Shown: positions 1 to 5,109 of the stretch, one piece after another
How the letters are laid out: each line of letters begins with the position of its first letter
How positions within the stretch are numbered: position 1 is the stretch's first letter
Assembly (NCBI GenBank): GCA_003518885.1
Contig: DOXU01000035.1
Span: 1-8,730, forward strand
DNA length: 8,730 bases
Reading direction: 5' to 3'
Origin: Oscillospiraceae bacterium
Lineage (GTDB): Bacteria; Bacillota; Clostridia; Oscillospirales; Ethanoligenentaceae
Made by a program: the position numbers and the translations under genes
The notes under the pieces: model-generated
Seen by the model: the letters and a program-made list of their open reading frames with translations, nothing else
Database searches by the model: none
What the model was told of the DNA's origin: nothing

Positions 1-233
1 GTGCCGGAAAGATCCCAGAAAAGTCCCGAAAGTGCTCCAAAAACACCGCCAACGGCAGTTCCTTCTCGCATGGCTATGGCGATAACAAAGGGAATAAGCA
101 AAACAGGACGAACACCAGAGATAGCTGGAAAAAGATGAGGTGTTGTCTGTAGGGCAGCAATCAGCAGCATAGAGAGGGCATATGCCAGCCATTTAAAAGC
201 ATTTTTATGTATCAGAAACTGCGTAATTTCCAC
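1..233 (-). CDS. mreD: Rod shape-determining protein MreD (N-terminal part, cut by window edge)
   Basis: MreD is an integral membrane partner of MreC and MreB in the lateral-wall elongation machinery. The frame was read by hand from the reverse complement. About 77 codons are visible before the window edge: a hydrophobic segment around residues 15-27, then a second hydrophobic stretch (RPVLLIPFVIAIAMREG) followed by a glycine-rich turn (GGVFGALSGLFWD), typical of the MreD start. It lies 22 bases after the mreC stop, the standard mreC-mreD order. The start is uncertain. An in-frame TGA lies just upstream. The GTG at 231-233 touches the ribosome-binding site AAAGGAG (233-239), while an ATT at 225-227 has better spacing. 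The first in-frame ATG (168-170) would remove the first membrane segment. Identity is fairly sure from context plus sequence. Confidence 0.8.
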   Translation of the reverse strand, partial: MEITQFLIHKNAFKWLAYALSMLLIAALQTTPHLFPAISGVRPVLLIPFVIAIAMREGTAVGGVFGALSGLFWDLSG

Positions 234-239
234 TCCTTT
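233..239 (-). promoter_or_regulatory. Ribosome-binding site of mreD
   Basis: AAAGGAG on the minus strand, just after the mreC stop. It overlaps the GTG candidate start by one base and sits 5 bases before an ATT codon in the same frame, so it makes the mreD start ambiguous. Confidence 0.55.
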
Positions 240-255
240 GTCTGTAATTCACCGT

Positions 256-1134
256 TTAGTGGGAAGAACTTGTAGAAGAACTCGAAGGTGTTGCATTACT
301 CTTTCCACTAAAATCGGTAATAATGGAGACGTCTTTTACAGTAGTTGGGTCCACTAACGGTTTGCAGAGTGCATAAAGGGAGATACCGGAGTTTTGCGTT
401 TTCACTTGCTGTACTAATCCAATTTTTAGGTTAGCAGGAAATACGCCTGCCCGACCAGCTGTTACAATAATGTCTCCATTTGCAATGGCACTTCCGGAAG
501 GGAGATAGTCGATATTTAATAGTCCTTGTGAGACGAGATTTCGATCGCCATGAACTTGCCCCAAATCACCGGTTTGGCTGACCAGTGCCCCCATTTTTAA
601 AGTTGGATCAAGCACTGTGGTCACAACGGAGGAGTTGAACATCACTTCGGTTGTTTCACCAACCAGGCCATCGGGTGTGATGACAGGTTCATAGGGTTTA
701 ATTCCGTCAACCTGCCCTTTGTCGATGGTAAAAGCAGAGTTCCACTGCCCAGAGTCACGAGAGATAACACGCGCTGGCGCAAGTTTGAAATCTGAATGCT
801 CTTGCGAAATGCTGTACATTTTCTGATATTGTTCATTTTCTTGCTGCATCTGATTATAATCTACTAATTTCGACTGTAACTGATTCACAGTCTTCTGCAA
901 TTGGGTATTTTTCGAATGCAATTGCTCATTGGTAGAAATATTAGAAAATATGCCATAAAAGAAATTGGATACAGATGAGGAAGCGCGTTGCACTGGGGTG
1001 AGTATGGTGCTGAAGACGCTAGCTGTGACAGTGGAATTGCCGTTTCCAAGTGCAGTGCGAAGCATGAGCCCAATCATGACCAGTGCAATAGCAACAAAGA
1101 TCTTAAACTGCAGGCTTCTGAAAAAATCGCGCAT
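256..1134 (-). CDS. mreC: Rod shape-determining protein MreC
   Basis: MreC is a single-pass membrane protein whose extracytoplasmic part assembles with penicillin-binding proteins and MreD to guide cell-wall elongation. The 292-residue product has a short cytoplasmic tail, one membrane segment at about residues 11-29, a predicted coiled coil at about 68-105 rich in Q, E, L and N, and the two-barrel MreC domain at about 120-275. That domain includes the characteristic stretch VTAGRAGVFPANLKIG. A serine-rich tail closes the protein. The start chosen (MRDFFRS) has AGGAGG exactly 6 bases upstream. The frame is open 21 codons further upstream, but those starts lack a ribosome-binding site. An intrinsic terminator lies between mreB and this gene, so mreC is either read through from mreB or has its own weak promoter near 1236-1263. 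Identity is certain at family level. Confidence 0.95.
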   Translation of the reverse strand: MRDFFRSLQFKIFVAIALVMIGLMLRTALGNGNSTVTASVFSTILTPVQRASSSVSNFFYGIFSNISTNEQLHSKNTQLQKTVNQLQSKLVDYNQMQQENEQYQKMYSISQEHSDFKLAPARVISRDSGQWNSAFTIDKGQVDGIKPYEPVITPDGLVGETTEVMFNSSVVTTVLDPTLKMGALVSQTGDLGQVHGDRNLVSQGLLNIDYLPSGSAIANGDIIVTAGRAGVFPANLKIGLVQQVKTQNSGISLYALCKPLVDPTTVKDVSIITDFSGKSNATPSSSSTSSSH

Positions 1135-1140
1135 GTGCAT

Positions 1141-1146
1141 CCTCCT
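1141..1146 (-). promoter_or_regulatory. Ribosome-binding site of mreC
   Basis: Perfect AGGAGG on the minus strand, 6 bases before the ATG at 1134. It decides the start against the second ATG two codons upstream (1138-1140), which directly abuts the motif. Confidence 0.85.
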
Positions 1147-1235
1147 GAAGATGGCAAAATAGTGAAAAAGAGCAAGAAAAAACGAAAATCGTAACAAGAT
1201 CTTTTCCGAAAATAGGATAACGAAATTTTATGAAC

Positions 1236-1263
1236 AGAATATGAATCAACGGACAGTACACAA
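1236..1263 (-). promoter_or_regulatory. Weak candidate promoter for mreCD
   Basis: On the minus strand, TTGTGT (1258-1263) and TATTCT (1236-1241) are separated by 16 bases, about 100 bases before mreC. The match to the sigma-A consensus is mediocre, and the -35 overlaps the T-tract of the terminator. It is listed only because a terminator precedes mreC and no better promoter is visible. Confidence 0.25.
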
Positions 1264-1293
1264 AAAAAGGCCTTATACGCAGAGCGTCAGGCC
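1262..1293 (-). terminator. Intrinsic terminator after mreB
   Basis: Read on the minus strand, the stem has arms AGGCC-type at 1289-1293 and 1269-1273 and a second helix ACGC/GCGT inside it (1284-1287 with 1277-1280) around a 3-base loop. Seven T residues follow (1262-1268). It lies 25 bases past the mreB stop and before mreC, so it would end or attenuate mreB transcripts. Confidence 0.8.
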
Positions 1294-1318
1294 ATTTTGC
1301 ACTGTGCTTTCGAAAAAA

Positions 1319-2338
1319 TTATCGACGCTTAGCATTGAAGAGAACACTAGCTAATGCGCCAGACATGTCTTCCAACATCCGTCCGGTTCCGTCAACAACG
1401 CAATCCAGTGGGTTTTCTGCAATATTGACAGGAATGCCAGTTTCTTTGGCAATAAGCTCATCCAAACCGCGGAGTAAAGCACCACCGCCCGTAAGCATGA
1501 TTCCCCGGTCGATAATATCTGCAGAAAGTTCTGGGGGAGTGCGCTCCAATGTAGAACGTATGGCATCGATAATTTGAGAGACAGGTTCAGAAAGCGCCTC
1601 ACGAATTTCAAGTGACGTGACGGTCACATTGCTCGGCAAACCATCAAGCAGATTGCGCCCTTTAATTTGCACATCGCTTTCATCAGGGTAAGGATAAGCG
1701 GATCCGATTGCAATTTTCAGTTCCTCTGCTGTCCGTACGCCAATTAAAAGATTATATTTTTTCTTTACATAATTGATAATGGCATCATCAAATTCATCAC
1801 CGGCAATGCGCACAGAGCGTGAAGTTACAATGCCCGAGAGAGAGATCACAGCGACCTCAGCGGTACCGCCACCGATGTCGACTACCATAGAACCGGTCGC
1901 TTCGTCGACAGGCAATCCTGCGCCGATGGCAGCAGCCATTGGTTCCTCGACCAAAAAAGTGTCTTTGGCACCTGCTTGATAGGCAGCCTCGTCCACAGCG
2001 CGTTTTTCTACCTCGGTTATACCGGATGGAATGCAAATAATGATGCGTGGTTTGGCAAATGATCCAGTTGTTACTTTACGGATAAATTCTTTTAACATGC
2101 TGGCTGTAATATCAAAATCGGCAATAACACCGTCTTTGAGTGGGCGAATAGCCACAATTGAACCCGGTGTACGACCAATCATCTGCTTTGCGCCGTTTCC
2201 TACAGCCAATACACGATTGCTTTTCACGTCGACAGCCACAACCGATGGCTCACGAAGCACAATGCCTTTGCCCTTCATGTAGATCAGTGTGTTAGCGGTT
2301 CCCAAATCTATTCCAATATCATGGGAAAACATGGACAT
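1319..2338 (-). CDS. mreB: Cell shape-determining protein MreB (actin-like ATPase)
   Basis: MreB is a bacterial actin that polymerises on the inner face of the membrane and directs peptidoglycan synthesis along the cell cylinder. The 339-residue product has the usual family length. Visible motifs are phosphate-1 [14 protein letters not shown] at residues 7-20, the [13 protein letters not shown] segment, phosphate-2 [16 protein letters not shown] mid-protein, and the adenosine motif [17 protein letters not shown] near the C-terminus. The start is ATG at 2336-2338 (MSMFSHD), with GGGG-containing AAGGGG 11 bases upstream. An in-frame TTG seven codons earlier overlaps that site and is unlikely. 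The gene is first in the mreBCD cluster, with a strong sigma-A type promoter at 2445-2473 and a terminator directly after it. A paralogue such as Mbl cannot be excluded by sequence alone, but linkage to mreC and mreD favours MreB. Confidence 0.96.
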   Translation of the reverse strand: MSMFSHDIGIDLGTANTLIYMKGKGIVLREPSVVAVDVKSNRVLAVGNGAKQMIGRTPGSIVAIRPLKDGVIADFDITASMLKEFIRKVTTGSFAKPRIIICIPSGITEVEKRAVDEAAYQAGAKDTFLVEEPMAAAIGAGLPVDEATGSMVVDIGGGTAEVAVISLSGIVTSRSVRIAGDEFDDAIINYVKKKYNLLIGVRTAEELKIAIGSAYPYPDESDVQIKGRNLLDGLPSNVTVTSLEIREALSEPVSQIIDAIRSTLERTPPELSADIIDRGIMLTGGGALLRGLDELIAKETGIPVNIAENPLDCVVDGTGRMLEDMSGALASVLFNAKRR

Positions 2339-2395
2339 AATGGTGTGTGCCCCTTTCAAATCCTTGTCTTATTTTACTATTTACGCAGTTCACGA

Positions 2396-2423
2396 CAGAA
2401 CGGCTAAAAGTAAAAGCGTTCTG
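2396..2423 (-). repeat. Inverted repeat in the mreB leader
   Basis: Perfect 7-base arms CAGAACG (2396-2402) and CGTTCTG (2417-2423) are separated by 14 bases, within the transcribed leader of mreB between the promoter and the start codon. It could form an RNA hairpin or be an operator. No T-tract follows, so it is not a terminator. Confidence 0.45.
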
Positions 2424-2444
2424 TTTACAGAGACGTCTGATTTT

Positions 2445-2473
2445 ATTATAATCCAGTTTTGATGTGGACACAA
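2445..2473 (-). promoter_or_regulatory. Sigma-A type promoter of mreB
   Basis: On the minus strand, -35 TTGTGT (2468-2473), an exact 17-base spacer, and consensus -10 TATAAT (2445-2450). Transcription would start near 2438, giving a leader of about 100 bases before the mreB ATG. An 8-base palindrome AGACGTCT (2431-2438) sits at the expected start site. Confidence 0.75.
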
Positions 2474-2582
2474 CCACTTTATTGGACATTGTAGAAAAAA
2501 CTCGAAGATCGCGCCCTTTTGCGAAAAAGAAAGGACTGGATTCATAAAAAATCATTTTGTTTTGCGCACAAATCTCGTATTT

Positions 2583-2936
2583 TTACATATGACAGGGCAG
2601 AGCAGAATCAGAAGGATCATTTTCTGCGCCCCATTGAGACATCAAACTGAGAATTGGAATTAATGTTTTTCCTTTTTCTGTAAGAGAATATTCTACTTTA
2701 GGAGGAATTTGGTTATATTGTTCTCGATGAACAATACAATTTTCTTCCAATTCCTTCAACTGCTGACTTAGTGTTTTGTGTGCAATACTGCCCAAACTGC
2801 TTTTAATTTCCCCATAACGCAGAACTTTATCACGGGCGATAAGGGAGAGAATGGCCCATTTCCATTTGCCCCCCAGTACGGATAATGTATAACTAACGGG
2901 ACAGTGTTGGGAGACTCTATTTAAATGATGTACCAT
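2583..2936 (-). CDS. HxlR-family winged-helix transcriptional regulator
   Basis: This is a small DNA-binding regulator of 117 residues, the typical size for HxlR-family proteins, which act as dimers. The family core is easy to follow: CPVSYTLSVLGGKWKWAIL at residues 12-30, LRYGEIKSSLGSIAHKTLSQQLKEL at 39-63 holding the recognition helix, and the wing VEYSLTEKGKTLIPIL at 81-96. Cys12 lies at the N-terminal position where relatives such as HypR and YodB carry a redox-sensing cysteine; sensing here is inference. The start ATG (2934-2936) has AAGGAG 6-7 bases upstream. The gene is divergent from the LUD-domain gene starting at 3081, and the shared 144-base region holds inverted repeats, so it probably controls itself and that neighbour. 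The effector is unknown. Confidence 0.9.
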   Translation of the reverse strand: MVHHLNRVSQHCPVSYTLSVLGGKWKWAILSLIARDKVLRYGEIKSSLGSIAHKTLSQQLKELEENCIVHREQYNQIPPKVEYSLTEKGKTLIPILSLMSQWGAENDPSDSALPCHM

Positions 2937-2951
2937 AATGGCTCCTTACTT

Positions 2952-2980
2952 ACTTTTAGCTGAGTTTATAACTAAAAAGT
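2952..2980. promoter_or_regulatory. Candidate operator in the divergent HxlR/LUD region
   Basis: ACTTTTAG (2952-2959) faces CTAAAAAGT (2972-2980) as a near-perfect inverted repeat with one extra A. Nested in it is AGTT-TAT-AACT (2963-2973). Its place 16-44 bases before the HxlR start, in the divergent spacer, suits an autoregulatory binding site. No experimentally known HxlR box was matched. Confidence 0.4.
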
Positions 2981-3080
2981 GCATTCTTTACTTTGATTCT
3001 ACCGTATGTTAAAGTGGGCGTCAAGGCAGGAACGTGGAATTTTATGCGGATGATAGTGTAGGTCCGTAAAAGAGGAGAAA

Positions 3081-3761
3081 ATGATTTTGGCTATGAGTGA
3101 AACAAATCCTTGGTATGATGGAAAAGGTGTCGAAAGTTGGCATAAGGAAACGATAGGGAAGAAAACGGTGGAGGCCCTAATCAAAAACGATTTTAATGCG
3201 TGCTATTTACCGACAGCTTAAGAGGCGGTAAAGTACATTATGGCTAGTGTAGAGCCAGGTATGATAGTTGGTTTTCCAGGTTCTATGACCATTTACCAGA
3301 TGGGTCTCCAGGATCAAGTGAAAGCAGCAGGAGCTAAAGTACTGGATCATGGCGCTCCGGGTTTAACTCTTGAAGAGAGGGTGAAGATCGCTCGACAGGA
3401 AATGCTAAGTGATCTATATTTGTGTAGCAGTAACGCCATCACATTAGATGGAGCGCTTATCAATGTGGATGCTTGGGGAAACAGAGTGGGAGCGATGGCC
3501 TTTGGTCCCAAAAAGGTGATCCTTGTTGTGAGTGTTGATAAGGTATGCAAAGACGAGGCGGCGGCATTCGAAAGATTAAAGATGATGGCGGCGCCAATGA
3601 ACAATCAGCGCCTTGCAACGCAAAATCCATGTATGAAAACAGGGGCATGCATAAATTGTCAAGTGAAGAATAGAATTTGCCGGGCGTATTCCATTCTTCG
3701 TAAAAAACCGATGGTGTCAGATATTACGGTAATTGTATTGGGAGAGCAACTTGGCTTTTAA
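3081..3761 (+). pseudogene. LUD-domain (LutC/YkgG-like) protein gene, interrupted by in-frame TAA
   Basis: The LUD family includes LutC and LutB-linked proteins of lactate use. Read from ATG 3081, which follows AGAGGAG, the frame gives 226 codons, the usual family length. The N-terminal part (residues 9-46, NPWYDGKG... to CYLPTA) continues directly into EAVKYIMASVEPGMIVGFPGSMT after a stop at codon 47 (3219-3221). That matches how intact relatives run through this region. The rest is well conserved: the glycine-serine motif GFPGSMT, the SSNAITLDGALINVDAWGNRV core, the FGPKKVILVV strand, and a cysteine-rich NPCMKTGACINC segment. No frameshift is needed; a single base change from AAA, CAA or GAA would create the TAA. 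TAA is a normal stop for other genes here, so code reassignment is excluded. The gene is either a recent pseudogene, a sequencing error, or expressed as two pieces. Confidence 0.75.
3240..3761 (+). CDS. C-terminal LUD-domain open frame left after the stop
   Basis: This 173-residue frame is the part of the interrupted LUD gene that could still be translated, beginning at ATG 3240 (MASVEPG), 18 bases after the TAA. It keeps most of the LUD fold and the cysteine cluster (NPC, GAC, INC, RIC) but lacks about 50 N-terminal residues of the family. No good ribosome-binding site precedes the ATG: the nearest purine run, AGAGG, is 14 bases away. Expression would depend on reinitiation after the upstream fragment. 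It is listed separately because an automatic annotation would call only this piece. Confidence 0.5.
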   Translation: MASVEPGMIVGFPGSMTIYQMGLQDQVKAAGAKVLDHGAPGLTLEERVKIARQEMLSDLYLCSSNAITLDGALINVDAWGNRVGAMAFGPKKVILVVSVDKVCKDEAAAFERLKMMAAPMNNQRLATQNPCMKTGACINCQVKNRICRAYSILRKKPMVSDITVIVLGEQLGF

Positions 3762-3808
3762 AAAGAACATGAGTGCTACGGAAAAAATCTGAAGAGAATA
3801 TGTAAAAT

Positions 3809-3839
3809 AAAAGTCCACTGTAAAATTCAGTGGACTTTT
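3809..3839. terminator. Bidirectional terminator between the LUD gene and spoVT
   Basis: Perfect 12-base arms AAAAGTCCACTG (3809-3820) and CAGTGGACTTTT (3828-3839) enclose a 7-base loop. With A residues on the left and T residues on the right, it works on both strands and separates the convergent LUD gene and spoVT. Confidence 0.88.
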
Positions 3840-3849
3840 GTACGTTGGT

Positions 3850-4386
3850 TCATTCTTCCATTTGCTTGGCCAGAAAATTTCCCGCCGCCTGTGCCATTTT
3901 CAGATCCGCATCACTGGGCTTTGTGTGATTTTCGGATTCCAAAAAGATGACCGATCCTGTCATATCGCCGGCCGCAAGAATTGGAATAGCAAGGGCGACT
4001 TCTTTTTCAAGGCCGTCTACTGCCTTTAAATGCTGGTTATCCGAACAGATAATCGGACGACGCTGTTCCAAAAGTGGCTCAAGCTCTTCGCCGATTCTTC
4101 GTTCCAACACCTCTTTGCGTGGAATGCCATGTGCAGCAATAACACGATCCCGATCGGTTATGAGCACAGGGAAATCAGAGGATTTTCCCAGTATTTCTGC
4201 AAACTGTGCCGCAAAATTAGAAAGCTCTCCGATGGGAGAGTATTTTTTGAAGATGACTTCTCCATCATTATCTGTATATATTTCAAGAGGATCGCCCTCT
4301 CTTATCCGCATCGTGCGTCGAATTTCTTTGGGGATAACAACGCGCCCCAAATCATCAATGCGTCGGACAATGCCGGTTGCCTTCAA
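3850..4386 (-). CDS. spoVT: Stage V sporulation protein T (AbrB-type regulator with GAF domain)
   Basis: SpoVT is a forespore transcription factor that adjusts sigma-G dependent genes during endospore maturation and affects spore coat and germination properties. The product is 178 residues, the same as the Bacillus subtilis protein. Residues 2-50 form the swapped-hairpin AbrB DNA-binding domain with the classic ATGIVRRIDDLGRVVIPKE motif, and residues about 55-175 form a GAF-like domain (FPVLITDRDRVIAAHGIPRKEVLERRI onward, ending GNFLAKQMEE). The start is TTG at 4384-4386, set by AGGAGG 8 bases upstream and by alignment to MKATGIV of relatives; an ATG 15 codons upstream has no such site. A candidate forespore-type promoter is at 4464-4492. 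The gene converges with the LUD gene at a shared terminator. Presence implies an endospore former. Confidence 0.95.
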   Translation of the reverse strand: MKATGIVRRIDDLGRVVIPKEIRRTMRIREGDPLEIYTDNDGEVIFKKYSPIGELSNFAAQFAEILGKSSDFPVLITDRDRVIAAHGIPRKEVLERRIGEELEPLLEQRRPIICSDNQHLKAVDGLEKEVALAIPILAAGDMTGSVIFLESENHTKPSDADLKMAQAAGNFLAKQMEE

Positions 4387-4393
4387 GCACTTT

Positions 4394-4400
4394 CCCTCCT
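4394..4400 (-). promoter_or_regulatory. Ribosome-binding site deciding the spoVT TTG start
   Basis: AGGAGGG on the minus strand, 7 bases before TTG 4386. The upstream ATG at 4431 has only A/T-rich sequence before it, so the TTG start is preferred. Confidence 0.8.
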
Positions 4401-4463
4401 TGTTCAGTCGGTGTATCCATTTTCTTTTCAAAAAACAGATGCCGAATTTTGGATTGAATTAAA

Positions 4464-4492
4464 TCTTATGTGGAAAAGCCGGAGCCAATTCA
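4464..4492 (-). promoter_or_regulatory. Candidate sigma-G (forespore) promoter of spoVT
   Basis: On the minus strand, TGAATT (4487-4492) and CATAAGA (4464-4470) are separated by 16 bases, about 78 bases before the start codon. This resembles the forespore sigma-G pattern (TGAAT-like, then CATNNTA-like), and spoVT is known to be sigma-G transcribed in B. subtilis. The spacer is short and the -10 imperfect. Confidence 0.45.
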
Positions 4493-4505
4493 CATCAAAA
4501 ATAGT

Positions 4506-4524
4506 ATCTTCCAATGAGGAAGAT
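4506..4524. repeat. Perfect short inverted repeat upstream of spoVT
   Basis: ATCTTCC (4506-4512) and GGAAGAT (4518-4524) with a 5-base loop, just upstream of the candidate spoVT promoter and in the divergent spoVT/zapA region of about 357 bases. It may be an operator or a weak hairpin. The rest of that spacer holds only the two promoters; I see no small gene in it. Confidence 0.4.
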
Positions 4525-4619
4525 TTATACCTGTTTTGAGAGAATTTGCGAAAGTGCCCATTTTTTATCTGAATTCTTGAGGAAGAGGAGGAATTGGGCG
4601 GAAAGTTATGCTTTGGCAA

Positions 4620-4647
4620 TTGCAATATAAGTCCAAAGTATTATAAT
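4620..4647 (+). promoter_or_regulatory. Sigma-A type promoter of the zapA operon
   Basis: -35 TTGCAA (4620-4625), 16-base spacer, consensus -10 TATAAT (4642-4647). It leaves a leader of about 90 bases before the zapA ATG and is the only good plus-strand promoter before the four-gene run. Confidence 0.6.
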
Positions 4648-4743
4648 AGTAGAAGTATATGCCGTGATGCAGGTTATAATTGAACCCTATGCGTCCATTA
4701 TGCTTTGTTGAAGATGAAAACTATTTCTGGAAAGGCATTACAG

Positions 4744-5109
4744 ATGAGTGAGAAAAATAGAGTGAAATTAAAAATTTGTGGCAATGAATTTTATATTGTG
4801 TCACAAGATAGCGAAGAATATATCCATAAGGTCGCCGAACAGGTCGACCATTATTTAAATGATTTGATGCGAAATTCCGCAACCATGTCTACGACAATGG
4901 CTTCTGTTTTCGCAGCTTTGGAATTTTGTGATCGGTCAATCAAAGCGACGGAAACAGCTGATCAATTGCGTGAGCAAATTCAAACTTACTTGAAGGAAGC
5001 AAATGATGCAAAAAGTGAGGCTGCCGAGTTAAGACGCCGCGAAATTGAGTTGGAACGGGAAAATATTACATTGCGGGCAAAACTGGAAAAAGCGGATGGT
5101 CAGGTATGA
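4744..5109 (+). CDS. zapA: Cell division protein ZapA
   Basis: ZapA binds FtsZ and bundles its filaments, helping the cytokinetic Z-ring form at midcell. The 121-residue product has the ZapA globular head (residues 4-65): VKLKICGNEFYIVSQ, then EEYIHKVAEQVDHYLNDLM and the ASVFAALEFCDR helix. A long charged coiled coil runs from about 67 to 117 (ADQLREQIQTYLKEA, LRRREIELEREN). It is slightly longer than the Bacillus protein because of this helix. The start at 4744 (MSEKNR) has AAAGG 8 bases upstream; ATG 4714 and TTG 4705 lie further upstream with poor sites. Its TGA overlaps the ATG of the U32 gene (ATGA), indicating translational coupling. First gene of the operon. Confidence 0.92.
   Translation: MSEKNRVKLKICGNEFYIVSQDSEEYIHKVAEQVDHYLNDLMRNSATMSTTMASVFAALEFCDRSIKATETADQLREQIQTYLKEANDAKSEAAELRRREIELERENITLRAKLEKADGQV

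Noticed and set aside
965..1194. Plus-strand frames opposite the start of mreC
   Set aside because: They are shadows of mreC with no ribosome-binding site and no family resemblance.
3219..3221. In-frame stop of the LUD gene as a selenocysteine, pyrrolysine or reassigned codon
   Set aside because: It is TAA, not TGA or TAG, and TAA is the normal stop of mreB, mreC, the HxlR gene, the U32 gene and pyk in this window.
4428..4625. Minus-strand frame of 65 codons upstream of spoVT
   Set aside because: It has low-complexity composition, no ribosome-binding site and no recognisable family, and it overlaps both promoters.
4610..4648. Twelve-codon leader peptide (ATG CTT TGG ... TAA) before zapA
   Set aside because: The AGGAGG is about 16 bases away and the frame overlaps the promoter itself, so it would not be transcribed in full.
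4672..4686. Second TATAAT (4675-4680) before zapA as a promoter, and its GGTT/AACC flanks
   Set aside because: There is no -35 element at 16-18 bases upstream, and the repeat arms are only 4 bases.
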